From positions 1 to 64,000 of the forward strand of contig JBDHWG010000024.1 in assembly GCA_039810085.1 (NCBI GenBank): a stretch of 64,000 bases of DNA, in the 5' to 3' direction. Below are positions 7,511 through 15,343 of the stretch, one piece after another. Every line of letters begins with the position of its first letter. Within the stretch, counting starts at the first letter, position 1. The notes beneath the pieces are model-generated. The model saw only the letters and a list, made by a program, of their open reading frames with translations, was not told the origin of the DNA and ran no database searches. The stretch comes from JBDHWG01 sp039810085 (GTDB taxonomy: Bacteria; Chloroflexota; Anaerolineae; Epilineales; JAHCIE01). The position numbers and the translations under genes are program-made.

Positions 7511-9679
7511 ATGCGCATATCCCCCCGCATCGCGCTTGTGTGGGCGGCGCTGGCCTGCCTCAGCCTCGGCTGGTTCGGCCGCATCGCCCTGGCCGCCACC
7601 TCAACGGCTGACGCGCCGAGTGTTGCCGCGCCGACCACGCTCGGCCCCAATCTGCTCAACAACCCCTCATTCGAAAACGGCTTCGACCCTGCCGCCATCG
7701 GCGTATCGTCCGGCCTAGTCGGCAAGGGCTGGCACGGCTGGTACATCCCCGCTGCGCCGAACGAGGAACTAGGCTATCACTTCGCGCCGGAGTATTCCCC
7801 GGAGAACATCTGGAAGCCGAGCATCATGGTGCATCGCGGTGACCTGGCGCAGACGATGTTCAACACCTTTGCCACCCACGACGCGGGCGTGTGGCAAACC
7901 GTCGGCGGCCTGACGCCCGGCCAAACGGTGGAGTTCTCCGCGTGGGTGCGCGTCTGGTCCAGCGAGTGCGACGACCCGTGTGTCTCCCCGACCCAGCCGT
8001 GCGTGAACGGTGATAACAACACCAACGGCAACTACCAGGTCGCCGTCGGCATCGACCCGACGGGGGCCGACCCGCGCGTGCCGGGCAACGAGCGGCAGCC
8101 CATCGCGCCGCCATCATCCGTTGTCTGGTCACCTTTCGTGCAGCACTACGACGAGTATATCCCGCTGACCATCCGCGCCGTGGCTCAGAGCGACCATGTC
8201 ACGGTCTACACACGCGGCAAGGTCGAGTGGAAGGTCCATTACAACTACTCCTTCTGGGACGACGCGCGCCTGTCGGTCGTCACGGACGACACAGTAACGC
8301 CCGAAGCGACGCCAACACTCTACCTCACGGTGACCCCGCAAGCTACGACGACCTCGACTCTCCCCGCGCCGAGCGCCACGCCCACGGCCACATCGACCAC
8401 CGGTATCCGGGACAAGATGGTCTACCTGCCGCTATTGGAGCAGGCCAAACAGCTGCCGCTTACGTCAACGCCGACCACAACCGCGACCAGCACGGCGACA
8501 ACACCGCCGACACACACGCCCACGCCGACGCCGACATGGACTGTGCTCATTCCTACGGTTGTGCTGCCGACGGTCACACCTACCGCTACATCGACTGAGT
8601 CTGCGCCCACGGTGACCACCACCGTGACGCCTACGGTAGAGCCGCCGACGGTAACACCAACGGCGACCCCAACGGCCAACCCCATCACGTGCAGCGACGT
8701 CATCGTCAACGGCGGCTTCGAGGCCGACAATGCCTGGCAGATTCAGGCGGCTGTCCCCTATCCGGCCAGCATCGAGAGCGGCGTCGCCCACGGCGGCCAG
8801 CATGCGCTCCAGCTTGGGCCGACCGGCGTCGCAGCCAGGGAGAGCTGGTCGTATGCCTGGCAGGTGGTGAGCATATCGGCCAATGCCCGGAGCGCCCGCC
8901 TGCACTACTGGGTGCGCGCTGCCAACGCCGACAACGCCGACCACGTCGAGGCCATCATCTACACCGCCCAGGGCGTGCCGGTGCAGCGCCTGCTCGATAC
9001 GCAGGGCACGTCCGACCAGTGGCGCGAGTACACGGCGGACGTAAGCAGCTGGGCTGGCGCGACCATCCAGGTGCTGTTCAACGCCTACAACGACGGCAAG
9101 GGCGAGACGCTCCGTGCTTACGTTGACGACGTGGGGCTTGACGTGTGCGCGCAGCAGAGCGCAAGCGCGGAAGCTGTGGAGAAGGCGCTCACGGCGCCGC
9201 TTGCCATCGTCGCGCCGCAGCAGCCCGCGCGGCGGGTCGAGGGCTGGCCCAACGTCCACTTCACCTGGGTCACCTATTCGGCCCATCAGATCGGACGCTC
9301 GAGCAAGTGCGCTGAGTGCGATGTAGAGTGGGCCTTCCTGCAGAACGACGGCGACCCCGTCGACCTGGCAGGCTGGACCATCACCAATGAGAAGGGCGAC
9401 CGCTACACCTTCCCATCCCTGCTCTTGCAGACGGGCGAGGGCCTGCGCTTGCACACGCGCAGCGGCGAGATCACGCGCACGTCGGGCGCCTACAACTTCG
9501 GCTACCACGGCTCGGCTGTTTGGGACGTATTCTGGGGCAGCGCAACCGGCCTGCTCGCCGATCCCGATCAGGGGCAGTCTGGACGCCTGACCATCACCGA
9601 CCCGCAGAACCGGCAGCCGCCCGGCAGCATCTGTTGGGGGCCGAACCAAACGACGGCCGGGGCCTGCCCAACCCCTTGA
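7511..9679 (+). CDS. Secreted multidomain surface protein with lamin-tail domain
   Basis: 722 residues with a signal peptide at 1-29. In order: a beta-sandwich binding domain at about 40-255 (NLLNNPSFENGF start), a Thr/Pro linker, a short VYLPLLEQAKQ motif near 305, a second Thr/Pro linker at about 317-395, a second jelly-roll-type domain at about 397-550 (VIVNGGFEADNAW) and a lamin-tail domain at about 590-720 (VDLAGWTITNEKGDRYTFPS). The NPSFENGF and NGGFEADN openings are typical of carbohydrate-binding-like modules. No catalytic site is visible, so it is probably a cell-surface adhesin or binding protein. The ribosome site is weak (AGGAC). A clear terminator follows. Confidence 0.85.
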   Translation: MRISPRIALVWAALACLSLGWFGRIALAATSTADAPSVAAPTTLGPNLLNNPSFENGFDPAAIGVSSGLVGKGWHGWYIPAAPNEELGYHFAPEYSPENIWKPSIMVHRGDLAQTMFNTFATHDAGVWQTVGGLTPGQTVEFSAWVRVWSSECDDPCVSPTQPCVNGDNNTNGNYQVAVGIDPTGADPRVPGNERQPIAPPSSVVWSPFVQHYDEYIPLTIRAVAQSDHVTVYTRGKVEWKVHYNYSFWDDARLSVVTDDTVTPEATPTLYLTVTPQATTTSTLPAPSATPTATSTTGIRDKMVYLPLLEQAKQLPLTSTPTTTATSTATTPPTHTPTPTPTWTVLIPTVVLPTVTPTATSTESAPTVTTTVTPTVEPPTVTPTATPTANPITCSDVIVNGGFEADNAWQIQAAVPYPASIESGVAHGGQHALQLGPTGVAARESWSYAWQVVSISANARSARLHYWVRAANADNADHVEAIIYTAQGVPVQRLLDTQGTSDQWREYTADVSSWAGATIQVLFNAYNDGKGETLRAYVDDVGLDVCAQQSASAEAVEKALTAPLAIVAPQQPARRVEGWPNVHFTWVTYSAHQIGRSSKCAECDVEWAFLQNDGDPVDLAGWTITNEKGDRYTFPSLLLQTGEGLRLHTRSGEITRTSGAYNFGYHGSAVWDVFWGSATGLLADPDQGQSGRLTITDPQNRQPPGSICWGPNQTTAGACPTP

Positions 9680-9691
9680 TCTGAGAGCGTG

Positions 9692-9726
9692 GAGCGCGCC
9701 GGCCCACTCACCGGCGCGCTCTTTTT
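9692..9726 (+). terminator. Rho-independent terminator
   Basis: GAGCGCGCCGG (9692-9702) pairs perfectly with CCGGCGCGCTC (9711-9721) around an 8-base loop, followed by TTTTT. It closes the surface-protein gene ending at 9679. Confidence 0.9.
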
Positions 9727-9801
9727 GTTGCGTGCGCCATCGGCTTATGCTAGACTCGTTGAGGCACGCGACTTGCGCCATGCCCAGCAGGAGATCGAGC
9801 C

Positions 9802-10134
9802 ATGTCAGGACGGCCACGCGGCCGCATCGTCTATTCCACCGACCCTGAGCCGGACCCCGAGCCTCAGAAACCGGCCGCCCCTGCGTCGCCGAAGAGCCAG
9901 ACGCTCTACGTCGAGCGCGACCGCAAGCGGCGGCGCGGCAAGACGGTGACGGTGGTCAGCAACATCGTCGCCAATGAGGCAGCGCTGCGCGACCTCTTGA
10001 AGACGCTCCAGAAGCGGTGTGGCGCGGGCGGCACAGCCAAGGACGGCGAGATCGAGATTCAGGGCGACCACCGCGAGCGTGTGGCTGAGTACCTGACTGA
10101 GCTAGGTTATAAGGTGAAGTTCAAGGGCGGATGA
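9802..10134 (+). CDS. yciH: SUI1/YciH-family translation initiation factor-like protein
   Basis: 110 residues. The C-terminal 70 residues carry the SUI1 (eIF1-like) fold signature: GKTVTVVSNI, LKTLQKRCGAGGTAKDGEIE, IQGDHRERV and LGYKVKFKGG. Bacterial YciH-type proteins bind the ribosome and affect start-codon choice. The first 35 residues are Pro-rich and basic. An AGGAG site lies 8 bases before the ATG. It stands alone between a terminator and a palindromic repeat. Confidence 0.9.
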   Translation: MSGRPRGRIVYSTDPEPDPEPQKPAAPASPKSQTLYVERDRKRRRGKTVTVVSNIVANEAALRDLLKTLQKRCGAGGTAKDGEIEIQGDHRERVAEYLTELGYKVKFKGG

Positions 10135-10139
10135 CAACG

Positions 10140-10172
10140 AGACCTGACAGGTTTTGAAAACCTGTCAGGTCT
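10140..10172. repeat. 33-base perfect palindrome, GACCTGACAGG type
   Basis: Arms of 16 bases (AGACCTGACAGGTTTT and its complement) around a single G at 10156. A near copy of the same length is at 60156-60188. Being right after a stop and right before a ribosome site, it could also form a strong RNA hairpin here. Confidence 0.9.
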
Positions 10173-10192
10173 GACTCGCCAAGGAGAGGGCT

Positions 10193-11098
10193 ATGCGGCT
10201 GGGCGTTGTGTTTCCTCAAACCGAAATTGGGCCGGATGTGCAGGGCGTTCACGACTACACTCTGGCGGTCGAGGAGATGGGCTACACCTATCTCCAGATT
10301 TACGATCACGTCCTCGGCGCCGACACGAGCAAGCGCCCCAACTGGAGCGGCGCATACCGCCTGGAGAGTCAATTCCACGAAGTGATGGTCGTCTTCGGCT
10401 ACATGGCCGCCATCACGCGCAGCATCGAGCTGGTCACCGGCATCCTGGTGCTGCCGCAGCGACAGACGGCTCTCGTCGCCAAGCAAGCGGCGGAGGTTGA
10501 CCTGCTGAGCAACGGGCGGCTGACCCTGGGCGTCGGCGTCGGGTGGAACGCGGTCGAGTTCGAGGCGCTGGGTGAGGACTTCCACACCCGCGGCCGCCGC
10601 ATCGAGGAGCAGATTGCGGTTCTTCGCGAGCTGTGGACCAGGCCGAGCGTCAACTTCCAGGGCCGCTCTGTGACCATCCCCGACGCCGGCATCAACCCAC
10701 TCCCCATCCAGCGCCCGATCCCCATCTGGATGGGCGGCAACTCCGAGCCGGTGCAGAATCGCGTCGGGCGGCTGGCAGACGGCTGGCTGCCTCACTGGCG
10801 CGCCTTTCCCTCGGTCGAGCAGATGCGCGCTGCTATCGCCCGCGTCCACGACGCGGCCCGCGCCGCCGGTCGTGACCCGTCACACCTGGCTGTGGCCGGG
10901 GTGATGTCCATCGGGCGCAACTCGCCCGACCAGTGGCGGCAGGAGGCGCTGGACTGGATGGCGGCGGGCGCGACGCACATGGCCGTCAACACAATGGGCG
11001 CTGGTCTGGCCTCACCCCAGGAGCATATCGACGCGCTGCGCCGTTTCGTTGACGAGGTCGTGCCGGCTGTGGAGGAGGCCGATGCTCAGCGATCCTGA
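10193..11098 (+). CDS. Luciferase-like F420-type oxidoreductase (TIGR03619-like)
   Basis: 301 residues, full length for the luciferase-like monooxygenase family. Visible signatures are EEMGYTYLQIYDHVLG, TGILVLPQRQTALVAKQAAEVD, LSNGRLTLGVGVGWN and IPIWMGGNSEPVQNR. The pattern matches the TIGR03619 group, thought to use cofactor F420 rather than FMN. The substrate is unknown. AAGGAG lies before the ATG. The next gene begins inside its last codons (17-base overlap), so the two are translationally coupled. Confidence 0.85.
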   Translation: MRLGVVFPQTEIGPDVQGVHDYTLAVEEMGYTYLQIYDHVLGADTSKRPNWSGAYRLESQFHEVMVVFGYMAAITRSIELVTGILVLPQRQTALVAKQAAEVDLLSNGRLTLGVGVGWNAVEFEALGEDFHTRGRRIEEQIAVLRELWTRPSVNFQGRSVTIPDAGINPLPIQRPIPIWMGGNSEPVQNRVGRLADGWLPHWRAFPSVEQMRAAIARVHDAARAAGRDPSHLAVAGVMSIGRNSPDQWRQEALDWMAAGATHMAVNTMGAGLASPQEHIDALRRFVDEVVPAVEEADAQRS

Positions 11099-11867
11099 AC
11101 GCGAGGTCTGGCGGCGCGTGCTGACCTTTGACGAGGTGAGCCACGCGTTCTGGGCCAATCGCGAGGACTGGCCGGGTGTCGCCGTGTTCACCAACACGCT
11201 GGACGACGCCGGAAACGTCGCCGTTCTGCACTCGACGCCTGAGGATGACGTTGATGCGCTGATTGAGCGGCTCATTCGCCACTATCGCTCGGTCGGCATG
11301 ATGCCACGTGTGCGCGTCACGCCGCTTTCGGAGCCGACCGACTGGCCGAGCCGCCTCGCGCAGCATGGCTTTTTGGAAACGACGGAGCATGAGGTATTCA
11401 TGCGCCTGGTGGGCGACCTGGCGAAGCCGGCCAATCCGTTGGTCTGCGTGCGGCGCGCGCCGCAGGAGATCAGTGTTGAAACGTTCGTCGAAACGCAGAG
11501 TGCAGGCTTTGGTTTCGGCGGCAACGCGGAGCGCAGCATCGAAGCCGCCTATCGCAATCTAGAGACGCACGACTACTACTACTTCGTCGCTGAGCTTGGC
11601 GGTGTCTCCGTCGGCGCAGCATCGATGCTATACGGCGACGGCGTCGTTGGTTTGTGGGGCCTGGCGACGCTGGAACCATATCGACGCCAGGGTATCAGCA
11701 CGACCCTTCTACACAGAATCGTGGCCGAAGGGCGGCAGCGGGGCGCTGACATCATCTACCTGTCGGCCGAGCCGAACAGCTACGCGCACCGCTTCTATCG
11801 TACCCTCGGCTTCGTAGACCTTTTCACGGTGGATACGTTCGAGCTGCCGCCCGGCGAGACGCACTAA
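11082..11867 (+). CDS. GNAT-family N-acetyltransferase
   Basis: 261 residues. The C-terminal half holds the GNAT core: GVVGLWGLATLEPYRRQGISTTLLHRIV (acetyl-CoA binding R/Q-x-x-G-x-G/A loop), then YLSAEPNSYAHRFYRTLGF. The N-terminal half is a more divergent GNAT-like region. The start at 11082 follows a GGAGGAGG site and overlaps the luciferase-like gene by 17 bases, which suggests linked function. The acceptor substrate is unknown. Confidence 0.83.
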   Translation: MLSDPEREVWRRVLTFDEVSHAFWANREDWPGVAVFTNTLDDAGNVAVLHSTPEDDVDALIERLIRHYRSVGMMPRVRVTPLSEPTDWPSRLAQHGFLETTEHEVFMRLVGDLAKPANPLVCVRRAPQEISVETFVETQSAGFGFGGNAERSIEAAYRNLETHDYYYFVAELGGVSVGAASMLYGDGVVGLWGLATLEPYRRQGISTTLLHRIVAEGRQRGADIIYLSAEPNSYAHRFYRTLGFVDLFTVDTFELPPGETH

Positions 11868-11917
11868 GACAAAGCCAACTCACGATCCTTAATCACTAAA
11901 CGCCACAATCACTGGCT

Positions 11918-11982
11918 GTCACGCTGAGCGGAGCGAAGCGTCCCTAAAGCAACCGGGATGCTTCGCGTTCGCTCAGTATGAC
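11918..11982. repeat. Dispersed inverted repeat, CTGAGCG/GCTTCG type
   Basis: GTCACGCTGAGCGGAGCGAAG on the left is mirrored by CTTCGCGTTCGCTCAGTATGAC on the right. It is related in design to the elements at 43422-43493 and 60195-60220 and to the CATTGCGAG family. Confidence 0.7.
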
Positions 11983-12049
11983 GTCCGCCGCCATCACTTC
12001 GTCACCCCGTCACTCCGTCACGACTGCCGGAATGTTTTGCATCGCGATG

Positions 12050-13063
12050 CTATACCGAGGCAACCTCGTCGGCAGCGCGGCGCGCGACGCGGACATGGCT
12101 ATCCGGCGTCTCGACGGAGATCGAGCAGGCCGGGCCGAGGATCCAGCGCCGGTCGCCCGTCTCCCGAGCCGCCGCGCGCGCCTCGTCCAGGATGGCCGCC
12201 TCTGGTCCACTCAGCAGCGTCTCATTGTGGAAGCCGCCCACAACCGCCGCCTTCGTCGCCTTCTGCACCTCAACCAAGGACGGGTTGCCCGGCGAGCCGA
12301 CCGCCCAGTTGATGGCGTGAACGGGATAGTCGGCGAGCTTGAGGGCCATGTTGTTGTTCTTGCAGACGTGCAGCACGTTGAGCGGCGCGCCCTGGACAAC
12401 TTCTAGGACGCGTAGGTCATACGGGCGGCCGAACTCGGCGTACTGCTCATCCGTGAGCAGGTCGTAGCTGGCCCAGTGAGTGGTCGCAAAGAAGAGGCCG
12501 CTCGCGCCCGCCTGGAGGACCTGGCGCACGAAGGCGCGAAACGTCTCGGTGATGACTTCCAACGCGCCGTGGAGCGCCTGCGGGTCCTCTTTCATGTGCG
12601 TGACGAGCGTCTGCTTGTCAGCCACCATGTCGCCCGCGATGGACACAGGGTTGAAGACCGTTTCGACGGCGTAGATATCGGGGCCGAGGCCCTGGCGAAT
12701 CAGCCCGATGGCTTCGAGCTGCTCCGCGAGCTGGCCCGAGTCCGGCGGCAGCGGCTTGAGCTTGGCCCAATCCCGCGTGCTCTGGATTGGCACTTTGAGC
12801 GTTTCGGGCTTGACGAAGGCATTCCCGCTGAAGCGCAGCTTGACGCCCCAACCTTCGACGTGGTACGAGGCGCGCGGGTTGATTTTCATCCAGTCCCAGT
12901 CGTAGGTGTGCTGCCAGCGCAGCATCGACTGGGCCAATCCCTGGGCGGTTTCCTCGGTCTCATAGAAGTGACGCCATAGGCTCACCGGCGGCCGGTCCAC
13001 CGGCTGCCCGCGCAACGCCGTATCCATGCGTTCTTTCTTCGTCATGGTCTTAACTTCATTCAT
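12050..13063 (-). CDS. Uroporphyrinogen decarboxylase-family protein (URO-D fold)
   Basis: 337 residues. The start TKKERMDTALRGQPVDRPPVSLWRHF and the segments VETVFNPVSIAGDM, ASGLFFATTHWAS and AINWAVGSPGNPSL match the URO-D superfamily, which includes haem-synthesis HemE but also methyltransferases such as MtaA and CmuA. The usual N-terminal Arg-rich HemE motif is not clearly present and no haem genes adjoin, so a corrinoid or methyl-transfer role is as likely. The ATG at 13063 follows AAGGAG; an upstream in-frame ATG at 13102 lacks one. Confidence 0.78.
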   Translation of the reverse strand: MNEVKTMTKKERMDTALRGQPVDRPPVSLWRHFYETEETAQGLAQSMLRWQHTYDWDWMKINPRASYHVEGWGVKLRFSGNAFVKPETLKVPIQSTRDWAKLKPLPPDSGQLAEQLEAIGLIRQGLGPDIYAVETVFNPVSIAGDMVADKQTLVTHMKEDPQALHGALEVITETFRAFVRQVLQAGASGLFFATTHWASYDLLTDEQYAEFGRPYDLRVLEVVQGAPLNVLHVCKNNNMALKLADYPVHAINWAVGSPGNPSLVEVQKATKAAVVGGFHNETLLSGPEAAILDEARAAARETGDRRWILGPACSISVETPDSHVRVARRAADEVASV

Positions 13064-13141
13064 GCTTATCTCCTTGGGTAAAGGCGCGATACCGTCTGCC
13101 ACTCTCGCTGGCGCATAAATTATAGTCAGGTCCCGCCGTCG

Positions 13142-14119
13142 TCACTTCAGCGCCTTCACAATCTCATCCACATCATAGCGCATCATCTTCACGTAGCTGT
13201 CGCCCGCGCTGCCCGGCTCACCCAGGGAATCGGTGTAGAGCGTGCTTACCACTCTCGCACCGGAATCCCGCGCAATCTGCTCGGCGAGGCGTGGGCTGAC
13301 CGTATTCTCCGCGAACACAGCGCGCACCCCGGTCTGGCGCACGGTCTCAACGAGCCTGGCGATGTCCTGCGCCGAGGGCTGGGCCTCCGGGCTGAGGGAG
13401 GGGATGACGGCCCCGACCACGTCGAAGCCGTAGCGCGCGGCGAAGTAGCCGAAGGTATCGTGGTTCGTCACCAGCTTGCGCCCCTCCCTGGGAAGCGTCC
13501 CCACTTGCTGCACAATGCTATCGTCTAGCTCCTTGAGCTGCCCCAGGTAGCGCTCGGCGTTGGCGCGGTAGGCATCGGCGTGGGCCGGATCCGCGGCGGC
13601 CATCGCGTCGCGGATATTCTCGACGTACTTCATCCCGTTCGCCACGTCGAGCCACAGGTGCGGGTCCACCCGCTGGTCGCTCGCCGGTGCGGCTGACGCC
13701 ACGCTCTCGTGCCCCCCCTCGTCCATTTGCAGCAGCTTGAGGCCATCGGAAACGACGACGCGCTTTGCCTTCGTGCCGGAGCTTTCGACCAGCTTGTTTA
13801 GCCAGCTCTCGAAGTTTGCGCCGTTTTCGAGGAGAATGTCGGCCCGCGCGAGGGTTTGCGAGTCGCGCGGGTTGGGCTGGAACGTGTGAGGGTCGGCGCC
13901 GCGCGGCAGGAGCGAGACGACCTCGGCGTTGTCACCGGCAACGTTCTGGGCCATGTCAGCGATGATGGTCGTCGTAGCGACAAACGTTAGACGCTTCCCC
14001 GTTCCCCCACTCGTGCCCGTCGTTGCAGGTGGCGCGGCTGGCGCGCACCCGGCTAGAACAAGCAATGCTGTAAGGATGGCGAGGCCATGCGCCCACCGAC
14101 GATTGAGAAGAAACCGCAT
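13142..14119 (-). CDS. Zn/Mn ABC-transporter substrate-binding lipoprotein (ZnuA/TroA-like)
   Basis: 325 residues. The lipoprotein signal ends in LVLAGC (lipid-modified Cys near 25). Metal ligands of the cluster A-I family are visible: His in GADPHTFQPNP, His in DPHLWLDV, His in NHDTFGYFAARYG, and Asp in LYTDSLG. The His-rich loop typical of many ZnuA proteins is nearly absent (short GGHES), so Zn and Mn cannot be separated. No permease or ATPase gene lies beside it, which is unusual. An AAGGA site precedes the ATG, and a 19-base palindrome lies 14 bases upstream. Confidence 0.88.
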   Translation of the reverse strand: MRFLLNRRWAHGLAILTALLVLAGCAPAAPPATTGTSGGTGKRLTFVATTTIIADMAQNVAGDNAEVVSLLPRGADPHTFQPNPRDSQTLARADILLENGANFESWLNKLVESSGTKAKRVVVSDGLKLLQMDEGGHESVASAAPASDQRVDPHLWLDVANGMKYVENIRDAMAAADPAHADAYRANAERYLGQLKELDDSIVQQVGTLPREGRKLVTNHDTFGYFAARYGFDVVGAVIPSLSPEAQPSAQDIARLVETVRQTGVRAVFAENTVSPRLAEQIARDSGARVVSTLYTDSLGEPGSAGDSYVKMMRYDVDEIVKALK

Positions 14120-14132
14120 CTAGATATCCTTA

Positions 14133-14151
14133 ATTGAAAAAATTTCTCAAT
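14133..14151 (-). promoter_or_regulatory. Candidate metalloregulator operator
   Basis: A 19-base palindrome, ATTGAAAAAATTTCTCAAT, with 8 of 9 base pairs matching. It lies between a TATAAT box (complement of 14164-14169) and the start of the metal-binding lipoprotein gene. Placement and symmetry suit a Zur/MntR-type repressor site, but the sequence does not match a consensus I know. Confidence 0.4.
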
Positions 14152-14163
14152 ACGCTCGCTCAA

Positions 14164-14169
14164 ATTATA
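14164..14169 (-). promoter_or_regulatory. Candidate -10 box for the metal-binding lipoprotein gene
   Basis: TATAAT on the minus strand, about 45 bases before the ATG at 14119. No good -35 hexamer is seen 17 bases upstream, so an activator or an alternative sigma factor may be involved. Confidence 0.4.
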
Positions 14170-14270
14170 TGCCCCTTGCACGTGACGGGCCAAACCTCGG
14201 CGGCCCACGAGACGCATGCGTGTATAATTGGAGACCTTGGTTGCCCCAATCATTCCGAAAGCGAGAGACT

Positions 14271-15068
14271 ATGCCCGCCTCACCCCTCCCGGCTTCCGAC
14301 CCTTCCACGACATCCCCTGCTCGTGTTGCGCTCGTTACCGGCGCAGCGCGGGGTATCGGCCGCGCGGCGGCAATCGCCCTTGCCGAGAGTGGCGCGGATG
14401 TCGCCGTCAACGACGTCGCCCACCTCGACCAGCTTGAGGTCGTCGCGACCGAAATCGAAGCCCTGGGGCGGCGTGCCTTGGTGTGCCCGGGCGACGTGGC
14501 CGACGCGGCGCAGGTCGTCCGTATCGTCGATAGGGCGGTCGCTCACTTCGGGCGGCTCGACATCGCCGTTGCTAACGCGGCACGTTCGATCCGCAAGCCA
14601 TTCATCGAGTTGACCTGGGACGAGGCGTGGGCGACGTTCTCCGTGACGCTGTTCGGGGTGTGGCATACGTGCCAGGCGGCGGCGCGACAGATGGTGCGAC
14701 AGGGGCAAGGGGGCAAGATCATCATTGTCGGCTCGGTACAGGCCGAGGTGCCTGTCGCGGGGGCAACGGCGTACGGGACGAGCAAGGCGGGCATCACCCA
14801 TCTGGCGGAGATTCTTGCGGTGGAGCTTGCGCCCCACCGCATCAACGTCAATGTGATTCATCCCGGCTGGACGGACACGCCGGGCGAGCGCGACCACTAC
14901 TCCGAGGAAGACTTGCGGCGGGCGGGCCTCGCGCTGCCCTGGCAGCGGCTGGCGCAGCCGGGCGAAATTGGCTGCGCCATCCGTTTCCTCGCGTCCGACG
15001 AAGCAGAGTACATCACGGGCGCCGCCCTCCGCATCGACGGCGGCTTCATCCTCCGCCCGCCAGTGTAG
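14271..15068 (+). CDS. Short-chain dehydrogenase/reductase
   Basis: 265 residues, classical SDR. The cofactor motif is VTGAARGIGRAAA, the structural motif NAA is in VANAARS, and the catalytic residues lie in IIVGSVQAE (Ser) and AYGTSKAG (Tyr, Lys). The end GAALRIDGGF is typical of FabG-like enzymes. The substrate is unknown. The start at 14271 is chosen by length and position; the ribosome site is only moderate (GAGAG). Divergent from the metal-binding lipoprotein gene, sharing a 150-base upstream region. Confidence 0.87.
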   Translation: MPASPLPASDPSTTSPARVALVTGAARGIGRAAAIALAESGADVAVNDVAHLDQLEVVATEIEALGRRALVCPGDVADAAQVVRIVDRAVAHFGRLDIAVANAARSIRKPFIELTWDEAWATFSVTLFGVWHTCQAAARQMVRQGQGGKIIIVGSVQAEVPVAGATAYGTSKAGITHLAEILAVELAPHRINVNVIHPGWTDTPGERDHYSEEDLRRAGLALPWQRLAQPGEIGCAIRFLASDEAEYITGAALRIDGGFILRPPV

Positions 15069-15088
15069 TACCAGCCAAAAGAAGAGCA

Positions 15089-15207
15089 GTCATTGCGAGC
15101 GAGAGCGAAGCAATCTCCCGCCCTTGCGACGGATGGTCTGAGCGGTTATAGCGTGACTGTCACCCGCCGCGAGATTGCTTCGGCGGCAAAGGCCGCCTCG
15201 CAATGAC
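15089..15207. repeat. CATTGCGAG/AAGCAATCTC dispersed repeat, copy 1 of a tandem pair
   Basis: Starts GTCATTGCGAGCGAGAGCG and ends with the inverted form CCTCGCAATGAC; the inner arms are AAGCAATCTC and GAGATTGCTTCG. The middle, GGTTATAGCGTGACTGTCACC, is shared with copy 2. Confidence 0.85.
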
Positions 15208-15216
15208 GCACATTCT

Positions 15217-15333
15217 GTCATTGCGAGTACAGCGAAGCAATCTCCCGCCCTTGCGACAGATGGTCTGGCGGTTATAGCGTGACTGTCACCCGCCGCGAGA
15301 TTGCTTCGGCGGCAAAGGCGGCCTTGCAATGAC
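15217..15333. repeat. CATTGCGAG/AAGCAATCTC dispersed repeat, copy 2
   Basis: Nearly the same sequence as 15089-15207, including the loop, 9 bases after it. Recent tandem duplication is likely. Other family members in the window are at 38276, 45122, 48441 and about 62628. Confidence 0.85.
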
Positions 15334-15343
15334 CGTTCCAAAA

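Noticed and set aside
8465..9817. A 450-codon minus-strand frame
   Set aside because: Antisense to the lamin-tail surface protein; codon bias of the opposite strand explains it.
12050..13063. Haem-synthesis HemE
   Set aside because: The family fold fits, but the Arg-rich HemE start is unclear and no haem genes adjoin, so only the superfamily is called.
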